NCBI GenBank assembly: GCA_963920705.1
Contig: OY987231.1
Coordinates: 9,549,816-9,613,815 of the forward strand
DNA length: 64,000 nt
From: Odiellus spinosus
Taxonomy: Eukaryota; Arthropoda; Arachnida; Opiliones; Phalangiidae
Direction: 5' to 3'
This document shows positions 46,792-58,231 of the stretch, piece after piece. Below the pieces are notes generated by a model that worked only from the letters and a program-made list of their open reading frames with translations, did no database searches and was not told the origin of the DNA. The first letter of the stretch is position 1. The number at the start of each line of letters is the position of its first letter. The translations under genes were made by a program, and so were the position numbers.

Positions 46792-47657
46792 CTCGCTAGA
46801 GTGCATAGCATCCCCTTTATTTTTACGACCGGGGAGCGAATACCCCTTTAAGCAATTGCCGCCACAGTAAAGCTTATAATTTATTTTACGTGCAAACATA
46901 GACGCAGGTGTTATTAGAGGGCGCCAAAAAACAAAATAAAAAAAATCAACCCATCCCACTCCCATATATATATAGTGAAAAAAGAAAAGTCGGATAAAAT
47001 GTAAATCCGACATAGGAAAGAGAGGGAGAGAGAGAGAGAGAGAGAGAGAAAAAAAAGAGAGAGAAAGAAAGAGCGGTTAAAGAATGAACGAGAAAAATAG
47101 CACCACCGTTGTTATTACGTTTCCTCGCCAAACCCATAAAGAAATCGTCCACCAATCACTTAGAAAAAAATCACGGTCGGTTTAATCCACTATATGTACC
47201 TGACTAAATTCAGTAATAATCTTAGATGTACTTAAAAATCTATGTAAAAACCGGTTTTTCCAAAACAACTTAGGTCCCTTCTAGGGTAGTATTTGTGTAT
47301 AGGAAGTCGTACTCCTTTTCCAAACCGAGGATGTGGAATGTTTATCAGCGTTCTGGGAGCCATAGTGGCGAATGTTCGAGTTATATCGGTCTACGAATGT
47401 TACCACGTTGGAGCAAATGGACTGACCTCTAACAAGATGATAGCTAGGTAGGCTATTATATATACACGTATAATAAAGCCTAAGAGTCTCGCGTGCACGA
47501 TGTCAGGATAATGGCATTAGTATATGGACTTGAAAAACGTTGGCTATTACAATGATAGTTTCGTCGTTCAATCCTACCAAAAAGCCCGCGAGTTGCCCAA
47601 TTATTTAAAGAGACTTTCTATAGACTTTTTTAAAACTTTAACTAGAGCGAGACTCTC

Positions 47658-47690
<33 letters not shown>

Positions 47691-47717
47691 CGAAAAAATA
47701 CGTAATTTTTTCCGATA
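46481..47717. repeat. Simple-sequence-rich non-coding stretch
   Basis: Contains a T run at about 46759-46791, a GA tract at about 47022-47075 and a T run at 47661-47690. ORFs across it encode Lys, Phe or Ser/Leu runs and are not genes. Confidence 0.7.
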
Positions 47718-47955
47718 TATGACGTAGTTTATTTCTGGAACGTAATTAATAATAATTTTCTAACGAAAGGTTAAATACTTTTGCGAACGGGCGAGAATCA
47801 ACTGTAGTCTCTATAATAGCCATGGCGATTATAAACTTTGTATGTTTACTGTCACGGCAATGTTTTCTATGACATTGAATGGTTTTTTAACGATCATTTC
47901 AACAAAACGCTACTCAATTTCCATATGTAGTTCATGAAAAATAAATGGGACATCA
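47718..47955. mobile_element. MITE family B, partial
   Basis: TTTCTGGAACGTAATTAATA, GGGCGAGAATCAACTGTAGT and CGCTACTCAATTTCC in family order. The end is degenerate (GGGACATCATTAC). Confidence 0.6.
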
Positions 47956-48182
47956 TTACCGGGTACAAAAATACAACTGAGTTTGGCTTTGATATGACTT
48001 CGCTGTAGCTTAATTCCGACGACTTGAAAATTAATATTAATTTGGACTCTATATGTATAGGCTGAAGGTGCAATGGGTTAGGCTTCACTCTGAACACCGA
48101 AGCATAGAGATTGGAACACTTTTACAGGCGCTACAAAGAAAGGTTTGAAGCCCTGATTCAAAAGAGTGTACAATGCCGTACG
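47956..48182. repeat. Repeat family H copy
   Basis: Matches 25386-25590: GACTTCGCTGTAGCTTAATT, AGGCTGAAGGTGCAATGGG and CACTTTTACAGGCGCT. In both places it directly follows a family B end, so B and H may form one composite element. Confidence 0.6.
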
Positions 48183-49099
48183 GTACACGAATAAACGAGA
48201 AAAAAATAAAAATAAATTAACTTCAAGGGCATATAAGCCAAATCCCCCCCCCCCCAAACTATTTACAGGGCCCTACTAAAAATTACCGAAGTCATTACTA
48301 CATCCCGTGGATATTGGCAAGCGCACTGTATTTACCGTACGCGGTATTTGACTGAACACAATGATGATATCACCCATTCACTCACGACAGGTTACCGCAT
48401 TCCTGCCATTAGTGAATAGAAGCCAAAATTATTCTTACAAAAATGACAAAAACTAAAAACAAAAAAACAAATCAGAGATGCAGATGGCATACCGAAAGGG
48501 TGTGAGAGATGAATCCTCGTAGTAAGATTCAATGAATGACTGCGTGTCAATACTATGGCGGATAAATATACAACGTTTATTTCCATTTAAAATAAAATAG
48601 TTCATTTTTTTCCCCAATTACGAAAGGAGATATAGGAAACATTCCTACCCTACTGATTCGTAATAATTCATGCAAGGCACGCTACCTATTCCAAACGATT
48701 AAGTCAATCCTTCCGAAACCCGAAATGGCTCGTATCAAGAACTAATTTACGAAACAAGAGAACGTTGAAAGAGGGGAATTTTCCTGTAGGGTCATGATGT
48801 CACGTTTTTCCTACACCATATCACTTCTTCGCTCTAAAAAATAATTCTCTATCGCGTGTTTTTATTTTGTTTTATTTAATTTAATTTCAGGGGAAACATT
48901 ACGAATTTGATCGAATATATGGTTTCAATTTCAGTTGAGGCTTTATCTTATCTACAGTTAAAAGGGGCTTCAATTGGCTGAGAAAAAGTTGAAATACTCG
49001 TTATATTTCAATTTTCATTTGAAGATTAAAATACGCTTCAAAGGCTGAAAGGTGGTATGCTTTTTTTAGAGATAAAGTTTATTTTGATAAATTTTGACT
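48183..49099. other. Non-coding stretch
   Basis: A C homopolymer of about ten (48246-48255). No exon recognised. Confidence 0.3.
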
Positions 49100-49562
49100 T
49101 TATTGAGGAGTTTATGGATTTTTCATTAACTCCAAATGGAAATTGAGTGCAATTTTCGAAAAGATCGTTAAATATCAATCTAAAATATATATACATATGT
49201 CATAGATATAAAATTATTGTGACAGTAAAAATACATATTTTATAATCGCCATTTTAGAAATATTTAAAATAAAAAATCACCGAAATACTACTACGGTCTT
49301 TTTCGTAAAAATACTTAATCCAGAAAGTTTTACCTTTCGTATCAAAATTATCGTTAATTATACGTAGAAATAATCTACGTCATACATCGGAAAAAAATGA
49401 CATATATAATTTGGACCCGTGAAGTTTCTTAAGAACGCTTCAACCAAGAGGTATAAAACTTTGAATATGACGTTATAATAGTATTATAAAACTAAAAATA
49501 TAATCCATAGGCATTCGAAAAAAAAAAAAAAAAAAAAAAAGTGGTGACAGCCTCACTTTAAT
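49100..49562. mobile_element. MITE family B, most complete copy
   Basis: From a degraded left end (TTTATTGAGGAGTTTATGG) through CCAAATGGAAATTGAGTGC, CTACGTCATACATCGG, AGAGGTATAAAACTTTGAAT and an A run to GTGACAGCCTCACTTTAA. About 460 bp. It serves as the reference order for the partial copies in this window. Confidence 0.75.
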
Positions 49563-50891
49563 AGAATTCATTCTTGTCTTTGGTTCGCATAATTTTATTA
49601 ATTACCGTATAGTAATTTAAATTACGCTAAAGTTTTAGCCTATTGAAGTATAACACTTCGTGGAAACAAGATACCCCTTTGGGGTTCATAAATTAAGTCT
49701 TGTTCGCTATCGATAAGTGGAAAATTTATACTTCTTTTCAAAAACAGTTCTCGGTACTACTTTCATGACTAAATGTATAAATCCGACACTTTACTGGCGA
49801 TTTCGCAAACATATACAATACAATTAACTTTAAGGTTGGAGGGTGTCGAGAAGAAAAAAAAAAAAATATTTCTACCAAAAAAATATTCCAAAGCCTCTCA
49901 CACAAAATAGTTAATGAAGCGAGCAAAAATTAATGTCTGGGCTATAAAGGTTTGTGCCTGATTTAGTACTGAGACCCTATTAGGTTGCTTTTTTATTTTA
50001 TTTTTTTTCCCGACTATACACGAGCTGTTATATAGTCAATCGCAGTCTTAAAAGGGAGTTAAATACATTGTAATAAACCTGTTGTTTCGGAACTAAATTT
50101 AATCCTAGCCAACATTGGAACAAAATTCCAAATATTTCATAGTTAGATACGACCAAAGTTTAAAGAAGGAGTACACATTATTAATATATAAATCGTTAAG
50201 CCATACTCTATCTTCCAACTACGGTTCAATCTAATCTTGCAAAATATTTAGCCGCATTTCGTTCCGTATAACGAAGACTTGCGTGGAGGGTTACACAATA
50301 TAAAAACATGTAGGGTAAAATGTTGCGTTTCGCAATCTATTCTCGAACAGGTGTTTAAGCCAGCATCTTTTAAAGTGATAATGAAAACTAGGAATCCAAA
50401 AATATGGTCAAAACTCAACAAATATAACATGTTCAATTCAAATTTAATTTAAAAAGTTAAAATTTAAGCGACCGCTAAGCCTATACTGCATTTTCACAGA
50501 CTGATAATCAACGAACGTCTAAAAGCTTATTTAAAATTGGTTGCAGACAAGATCTCAAGCTAGGCTTCGCCAAATTGATGTCGCGATTTTAATATTCAGA
50601 AATTGAACGTGCAATATTACGACGTATTTGAAGATTAACATTAATGAAATCACGAGGTGTTAACCACTTATCAATTAAGTAACTGGTAATAGCCTTTGGT
50701 AATGCATATTTAATAATAGTATCTATACGTGGTAAGAAAATTTAAATAAACTTATGGGCACGTCAGCTCATTGGTCAAACTTTAAAAAAAAACAAAAAAA
50801 AACTGGACATTATTATTCCTTATTCATGCATATATTCTGTCAATTTGCATACGGATTCCTCACGAATTAATTTTTATTTAAAGTTTGGCTT
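49563..50891. other. Non-coding stretch
   Basis: Nothing recognised beyond short A or T runs. Confidence 0.3.
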
Positions 50892-51005
50892 ATACCCTCT
50901 TCAGATCGACGAGCGTAATTAGTCGGTTTAATCAGATTTAATTAACTAGACCTCATTTCTATCTGATTAAACCTCGATTAATTATGCCTCGTCTGAAGAG
51001 GGTAT
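50892..51005. mobile_element. Palindromic MITE, 114 bp
   Basis: ATACCCTCTTCAGATCGACG mirrors CGTCTGAAGAGGGTAT, and TTTAATCAGAT mirrors ATCTGATTAAA. The element is almost all arm. Confidence 0.85.
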
Positions 51006-51061
51006 TAGCGGTTTAAAATCGCGTGTTTGTAAACAAAAGAGAAACATTAGCTGAGATCAAC

Positions 51062-51298
51062 ATAGGCCTTGGAAACGATTTAAACCGTTTCAAAACGTTT
51101 CCCTGGAGTCGTGTGTACGGGAAACTTTTCTCGAATCTGATTCGGGAATCAGTTCCGTACCGATTCGGTTTCAACAACCGATAGATGAAGCTACAATAAA
51201 TCGATTTATAAATATAACGCTTAAAACGATTCCTGGCGATTCGAATATCGGTTTGATTTTACCATTTCAAATCGATTAAGAAATGCTAGTGTGACCGT
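51062..51298. mobile_element. MITE family F copy
   Basis: AGGCCTTGGAAACGATTTAA, AAACGTTTCCCTGGAGTCG, CTACAATAAATCGATTTATA and CGATTAAGAAATGCTAGTG, colinear with 27568-27870. The duplicated segment is single here. Confidence 0.75.
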
Positions 51299-51913
51299 AT
51301 ATCTTTAGAGTATTTTAAAGTTCCTTATCAAATAAAAACAAATACGAAATCCGTCTTCATTATCCCTTCAACGGGACTATAAATTGCATCGCTAAATAGC
51401 CTGGCTTTTTCCTTTTTTTTTTTGTAACTTGTCTGTTTTTATTTTTGTTCATCTTTTTGCGTTATCACTAATACCTCGTTCCCCTTTTCCATATCTAAAT
51501 ATGCTTACGGAGTTTCTGTTTAAAGTTATTATTCCGACTGCGTCTCCTATACTCTTTCCCTTCCTAAAACACTCATCCCCACTGCGAAACGAAAATGGGA
51601 AACCACGCGCGTTTCTGCTAGATTAAACCAAAAATAAAAAGAATGCGAAGGTATAGAAACTAGAGAAACGGAGATTTTTGACTCAGAATATGATGAGGCG
51701 ACAGGGCTGCTAACGCGACGAATTTTAATCTGCGCTTCTCGGGCGAGCTCTAGATAGTCTGTAGTCTCTTTCCCTCTTTTAATTCAAAGTTTGACGATCT
51801 CCCTAAAACTTTAGCGAATTGTTCACGGTTTCGAAGCTTATTCCGCCTCGTGTTTCGTCTAAATCATACCCCGAGTTCTGGGTTGCGTTAATATTTTTTA
51901 GGTTCCTGGGTTA

Positions 51914-52672
51914 GAGCTCGGAATTCTTAATTGGATAACACCTTCGTGAATGTCAATCAGATATTATCCGTTCGCGAAAACATAAATTTCTTATTCGAAT
52001 TAACGTATCTGAATGTAAGACAAATTTTTTGTTCGTACTCATAGGAAAGTCAGGGTTGCCACAGGTTTTTCAGATTCAAATTCCCTGACTTTTCCAGGTT
52101 TTTCCCTGACCTTTTTCAACGATTTTCCTGATCGTTTCAGCTAATATTATATACCCAATTTTTAACGTTTTATTTTTTATATAATTGCGTTCGCCAAACA
52201 TTTTGCACGCGTATCTTTGTTCTAATCTATACAAGTGACACGGTCAGCTTCAAATCTTTTCTGCAGATATGATTGGAATTTCCTGGCTTCTTGAAAGATC
52301 TTTAAACTCCCTGACTTTCTTGGTTCATTTTCAAATTCCCTGACTTTCCCCTGTTTTCCCTGACCTGTGGCAACTCAAATTGAGATCTCGAAGCTATAGA
52401 ATGCAGTAGTTAGTCGGTTACTTTCATTTTAGATTAAAATATAATTATTATGTTTATTTCTACACGGATTTCGAGAAACATCCTATTTTTATCTTCGCAT
52501 TATCCGTTTGAATAAACGCGTATTTTGTTTTTAATCGAGCTTAAAATTTTATCTCCGGATAATTCATATCCATTTGATACGCGTCTGTTTATATAATTTG
52601 TGGTTTTATATTAACAATTTATCCGAGATCAAAATATCTGGAAAAAGCCTATGGATATCCGATTCCGAGCTC
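51914..52672. mobile_element. MITE family E copy carrying a nested element
   Basis: Ends GAGCTCGGAATTC and CGATTCCGAGCTC with TA on both outer sides, consistent with a TA target duplication. It is about 240 bp longer than the 23663 copy because of the insert at 52051-52377. Confidence 0.75.
52051..52377. mobile_element. Nested element with CAGGGTTGCCACAGG end
   Basis: CAGGGTTGCCACAGG at the left pairs with CCTGTGGCAACTC at the right. Subterminal TTCCCTGACTTTTCC words are repeated in one orientation on both sides. The end sequence is hAT-like. The 3' end is mutated and no exact 8-bp duplication is visible. Confidence 0.6.
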
Positions 52673-55230
52673 TACACTATATTGCTCGGAGTTTATGCAA
52701 AGTTTTGCTAAAATTCCTACGAGATGTTTGGCTTCTTCTTTCAAATTATTTATAAAATTGTCGTTATATCCCAGCCTAGCTATCTAGGTTAAATAAAACG
52801 CAACTTTTTCTTCAACTGTGCGTTGTATTTATATTAAAAAACTCTAATAAAGGCTTAAAAAGGACCGAAAAGTCTGTTTTTATATAAACCATAAGGAATT
52901 TGTTTTTTAGTTCAGTAGAAAGTAGAAAATAAAAAAGCTCGGAAGCCAATTTATTACAGAAAAATTAAAAATCTATATGAAGATTGCTTTATAGTTAAGT
53001 TATATTAATTAATCAAATAAAAATAAATTTGACAGTTAACAAATCTCTACTCCACCTATTTTCAAAAAAAGTCATCTCGCTTTGAATTCACAGCGAGTAC
53101 ACCTTTTTGTCTTGACGTGATAAAAATTCAAACTTAGTTTGACAATAAATACCTCTTTATCTCAAACTATTCGAAAATTATGTATACGTTTCTTTCTCCT
53201 CATAATATTTCATCTGAGAAAATGAGAAAAATTTAAAACTCAAAAGAAGGCATCTAAGCACGCGTGAACCCACCCACCCATGGGAAAACATTAATTTGGG
53301 GACAATACCTCTTGTTCAAACTCTTTTTCTGGGCTCACCCTTCAAGTCACCGGTTTTCGTCGAAATCCTTATGTATATAAAAAGAAATTTCTGTCGACAG
53401 GCAACCATGAATGAGAGAGAGAGAGAGCGAGAGAGAGAGAGAGGTACAGAGATGGCGAAGCTCGAAACAGGAGAAAGAGACGTATATCTTCAATAATTTA
53501 TAAGCTGGCAGTTTTAACAATGCACGCCCTCCTTTTAAAATACGAACAGAGGAAAGGAAACCTTTATTACGGTATACACGACATTTTGAATAATTTCCAC
53601 TTGAGAAACCTTTGGCCAAAGAATTCAAATGAGGTGTATTACTGTATACCGGCGCTATAACACATTCGAGGTTCCCACACTTCCTTATATATATATATAT
53701 ATACTATATTTCAGAAACAACGGCGTATTTGTCATAAAACTAGAAGCTTTATTTCCTCTTACGAAATTGGAGTTTGCATTAAAATCTTTCGTAATTCGTA
53801 AATGGGAGGAGTTATATATCATATTAGGAATTCATCTTGGAGGGATTAAACGGATTTAGCACGCGTTTATCAACGTAATATACGTGAGGTAATTATACAA
53901 CATACTACTATATAGGAACACCGCTGGTGTCAATAATTCGCAGCTCGTTACGAATGTAGGAGCGAATTATTGCTAGACTTTTCATCCAATGATGGCAATA
54001 ATAGAACCCTTATATTTCCCCCCAAAAAAGTACGGAGTTTTTCAAACATTCAAAGGCAAAACTAAAATATTAATAAAATATAGAAAATTTCAACTGAAGA
54101 AAAACAAATACACGATACTAATAATGCTGTTGGTGACACTAATTAGCCGCTTTTTACAAATGTAGGGGGAATTAGGGCTAGAAATTTAGCCAATGATATC
54201 AATCAGGGATCCCATTATACCCCCTCCCCCAAATGGTTAAGGAGTTTTTCAAACAATCAAATGTAAAACTAAAAAAAATAATAAAATATAGCAAATTTCA
54301 ACTGTAGAAAAACAAATACACGACACTACTAATGCCGTTGGTGACAATAATTCGCAGCTTGTTAAGAATGCAGGGGCGAATTAGGGCTAGAATAATGACA
54401 ATCATTGATCCCATTACGGAGTTTTTCAAACATCCACGGGTAAAACAAAAATATTAACAAAATAGGCCTATATAGCAAATTTCAACTGAAGAAAAACGAG
54501 AAAGCTTAATGGTACCAAATAGGCGTTCAACTATAAGAGAATTTACTAGCGAAAACTAGAATCCACACCATTAAATCTGTAACGTTAATAGTCAAAAAAT
54601 AAAAACGAAATTTTTTCCTACCGTAAAATGTTCATCCGATGAAAAAAGCAGCTTGCACGAAGCAATCTGTAAATAAATCAAAACAAAACATTAAAAAAAG
54701 ATACAAATAACAAAGATAAACAGTAAAATAAACGCGAACTTGTAATAATCCATACAAATACGTAACTGAATTAATCATAAACAAAATAAACCATGCAATT
54801 TCATAATATACACATCAAATTCAACAAAAAAGGAAATTCCAAAACAAACCCCAAGTATTCTGGCTATTCTTTATACGTGTAATATCTGAATAATATTTTG
54901 AATATTTATAAAAGCAACGATGCGAATAATATTACAAAGAACCCACAAATAGGAACTAAAAATCATAAAAAAGAATAAGTTACGGTTGAAACAATAAACA
55001 AAAACACTCTGTAGTCAACTCCAAACATGTGTAAATATGCAAAAAATCTTAATCTTTTAAAATCAGGTTCTTTTTAAGGGAGTGCGAAAAAGATGGCGAT
55101 ATTTCTTTGAATACTCTATCCTAAATAAATCTAAGCGTATATGTCATGATTGTTCGTTTTTGTTACCAATCTATTGAAAAATTGCTAGTTGAGAGGTTTA
55201 AATTGAGTTCAATTACATGGAAATTGACCC
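52673..55230. other. Non-coding stretch with an imperfect ~220-bp repeat
   Basis: A GA microsatellite lies at 53412-53443 and an AT run near 53686. Between 53935 and 54510 an AT-rich segment (GGTGTCAATAATTCGCAGCT, GTAGGAGCGAATTA, GGAGTTTTTCAAACATTC, AATTTCAACTGAAGAAAAAC) recurs about three times with decay, period near 180-230 bp. No gene recognised. Confidence 0.55.
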
Positions 55231-55334
55231 TTAAAGTGAGGCTGTCATCATTTTTAGTTTTATTAAACTATTAAAATGCCACATTCAAAATTTTATACCT
55301 CTGAGTTGAGGCGTTGATAATGTATCTGTCAAAA

Positions 55335-56225
55335 ATAAAGGTAATTTTTTTCGGGCAATATGGGGATACGGTCAATTTAACGTGTGTAATTTATCGTAAC
55401 TATTTTACCGTGGGCACTTTACCGTTTAAAATTCATCGTACATTCATTATTATCGTTTACCTATTCACCGTAAACCACATTAACGCCATAATTAATCGTA
55501 ACATTTTTTTACCGTAAATTTATTTACCGTGTTAAGTTTTAACGTACACAAGATACGGTAAATATTATACCGTTATCAACGTTAACCATATATCGTATTT
55601 TCATTATTAACGTGTGAAAATGTGTCGTTCACCTCATTATAAAGCTAATAGGGAGTGTCAAATTATTTAAAAGCAAAAAACTTGATTAAAATAAGAGTTT
55701 GTTAAATATTCGAAATACGTAAACATTTATCCAAATGGAGTTTGCTAATTATTAAAGTAGGTTAGGTTCGGTTGAAAGTCAACCGCGAAAAAATTTAAAT
55801 CCTAAAGTTGATCGCCCTTGCAAAAAGACTGGTGACAGGCGACTCCGGGAATTCTAAATATCCTTTAAAAAAAGTCGTACGCGCGAGAGTGGATCTGATA
55901 AGTATTAATTTAGATATTTTTTATCGGTGTGTTCTTAGGTTAGGCTAGGTTAGGTTAGGTTAGGTTAGGTTAGGTTATCAGTCGAACTAGCTCGTCCCAG
56001 TTTGTTACGACCAATGTTTACACGATAAACTGACTGCAATTTTTTCTCGGGATACGGTAAATATGTAACGGGAAGAATGTATCAACGGTAAATTTAGTCA
56101 CGGTGAACTTTTTACGATATAATATGCTCTACGGTCAATTGTATACTACGGTAAATTGACTACGATAAATTGTCCACGATAAATTTGTTACGACCAATGT
56201 TTACACGATAAACTGTCCGTAAAGC
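55335..56225. mobile_element. Fold-back-like element with TTTACCGT / ACGGTAAA arrays
   Basis: The left arm (about 55360-55625) is a degenerate 13-17-bp array around TTTACCGT. The right arm (about 56050-56222) has the complement ACGGTAAA or ACGATAAA at the same spacing. The middle contains (TTAGG)n at 55935-55977 and then TCAGTCGAACTAGCTCGTCC, very similar to the core of 9600-9980. No ORF of note. Confidence 0.65.
55935..55977 (+). repeat. Interstitial TTAGG telomere-type repeat
   Basis: About eight TTAGG units in a row with one variant (TTAGGCTAGG). TTAGG is the ancestral arthropod telomere motif. It is inside the core of the fold-back-like element, so it need not mark a former chromosome end. 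Confidence 0.85.
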
Positions 56226-56354
56226 CGTACTCGAGGGGGCAGACACTTGCGAACTCAGGTGTACAAAATTGTTGAACTCTTTGCACTATCAAAGGTGAAC
56301 TCAGTGAACTCAGGTGTACAGCGAATTCAAGAGTGTCTGACCCCCTCGGGCGTA
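56226..56354. mobile_element. Palindromic MITE, 129 bp
   Basis: GTACTCGAGGGGGCAGACAC mirrors GTGTCTGACCCCCTCGGGCG plus TAC. The centre has two copies of GTGAACTCAG(T)G-type words. Confidence 0.85.
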
Positions 56355-56475
56355 CTAGTTTATTTCTGGAACGTAATTAATAATATTAACCATAATTTTC
56401 GTAAAAATAGGTACTTTATTAAGTACTTCACGAAAAAAGACCGCGCGAAAGCGACCTTTTCACTCGAGAATCAAG

Positions 56476-57905
56476 TTTAAACTTTATAATTAAGTTTTAA
56501 ATTACTAAAAAACACAATATCATGAATTATTTAAAAACAAACTGGGTAATATTTATATATATTTTTTCATTCTCTAATTAGGGTAAATTAATAAAATAAA
56601 AATTTACAAAATTCCTTCAAAACAACCGGGCCGTGTATAATAAATAATTCTAAAACAATTATTCCGGGTTTTATTTACTTGAAATAAAAAAAGTAATAAA
56701 ATTCTCTATCGATATAAGAATAAAAGAAAAGAAAATAAAAGAAAAAAGCAGCAATTTTATATAAGAAAACCCAGCGAAGTTTTGGATCTGAACTCGCGTA
56801 TCAGCAAAATGGATCGTATAGAATTTTCTTTATTATTTTTCTTTCTAACAACGTACGGGGATCGCACTCGGCATTGTTAAACAGCCAAGAAAGAAGTACC
56901 GAAGTTAGAAGTGAGAGATAGATAGAGAAAGAGGTGCGCGGGGAGAAGAGGCTGAATCTCCCAAAACTCGGATGAAGCTAGAATGAAGAGTTGAAGACGA
57001 AGATTTGAAGAAGAAAAACTCCCTGACTCGCTTAGTTCGTTCGTTCTCTAGCTCCCTATATCTCGGTTCGCTTTTCCCACGCAATCTGCATATAGCATCA
57101 AAAGCCTTCCCCATCCGGGGCGTAAACAAAACGATCAAGAGCCAAAAAGATGAAGAACGGAAAAGAAAAGAAAAGAAAAATTGGGCTTGGCATGCCATAT
57201 CGCTTCCCTATGTAACTTTACCAGCAAAAATATTGTATCTAGAAACTACGCTTGTTCTTGGAACGTTAATTAGTTACGGTTAATTTCATCTAAGAGTTAA
57301 TTAAATCATCATTTATTTTAGTTTCACCTACACTCTTCGTAATCGTGGAGAGTTAAATTGACTCGCAATTAAAGACGTTAAATTTTCTTGTTAAAAATGG
57401 AATTTTGATATTATTATTATTATTATTAAAATTATGTTATTAAGTGATATAGACATGATTAAATTATTGTACATAAACTTCGTCATGTTTTTAAAAGGGT
57501 ATCAAAGCAACCTCCCATATATTCGGTTTGATTTTAAACGAGTATGAAAATGTGCACGTCTAATTTTCAAGATTACATAATTACTTTGTGATTTTCGAAT
57601 TCATTTTAGTAATATGAAAAAGTAATTTAATTCTAATTATGTGGGAACTACTAGATTCGTGACATCTGGATGGACATTATAAAACCATCCTTAGAGTATG
57701 CAAAATTGTTTCTACATTTTTAAAAAGATGGAAATTGTGTAAAATAATAATAGTTTTCAAACTCACTGAGAGAAAAAAAAACTCTTAAAAAATTATATTT
57801 TCATATTTTGGACAACAATACTTCGTTAATCCTTTTTTAATTAGGTTTTCGATTCGTTTAAAATAGTCGACCTGCAGTTCAGTTCAGTATTTCATAACAA
57901 AACTC
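56476..57905. other. Non-coding stretch
   Basis: AT-rich with purine tracts near 56920 and 57005. ORFs at 56905-57283 on both strands are overlapping and have no recognised domain. ATT trinucleotide run near 57410-57425. Confidence 0.3.
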
Positions 57906-58231
57906 AGCAAAGCCAAGAAGGATCAGACAAGGAGAGGAAAAGTGGGAACGGCGCGGTTCCTACTGCGTCGGCCTAAACTCCCACTCTGGGTGAACGGGGA
58001 CATCAGTCGGGGATAGAGATGCTTCGTGGTAAATTGTTGTCACGTGGGTAAAACGGATCCTTTATGAGACGCATAGTAGCGGACGACGCTAGCGACCACG
58101 TGACAACAGTTTACCTGATTACCTCGAGAATTTCCTATCCCCCTTCCACCCGAGTGGGAGGTTGGCTCATCTCTCTCTAACTCAACGAAGCCCCACTTTT
58201 CCTCTCCTTGTCTGATCCTTCTTGGCAAAGC
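57906..58231. mobile_element. Inverted-repeat element, ~330 bp
   Basis: GCCAAGAAGGATCAGACAAG and GAGAGGAAAAGTGGG mirror CCCACTTTTCCTCTC and CTTGTCTGATCCTTCTTGGC. Inner arms GTTGTCACGTGG and CCACGTGACAAC pair as well. It produces most of the 126-aa reverse ORF at 58040-58420. Confidence 0.82.

Larger units (their letters stand above)
55231..56475. mobile_element. MITE family B split by two nested elements
   Basis: The left end TTAAAGTGAGGCTGTCATCA and about 100 bp of family B are at 55231-55334. Family B resumes at 56355 (TTTCTGGAACGTAATTAATA, CCGCGCGAAAGCGACCTTTT). Between them sit the fold-back-like element (55335-56225) and a small palindrome (56226-56354). The far terminal repeat is not seen. 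Confidence 0.65.

Noticed and set aside
55935..55977. Former chromosome end or telomere fusion
   Set aside because: The TTAGG run is single-orientation, short and part of a core shared with another element at 9.7 kb.
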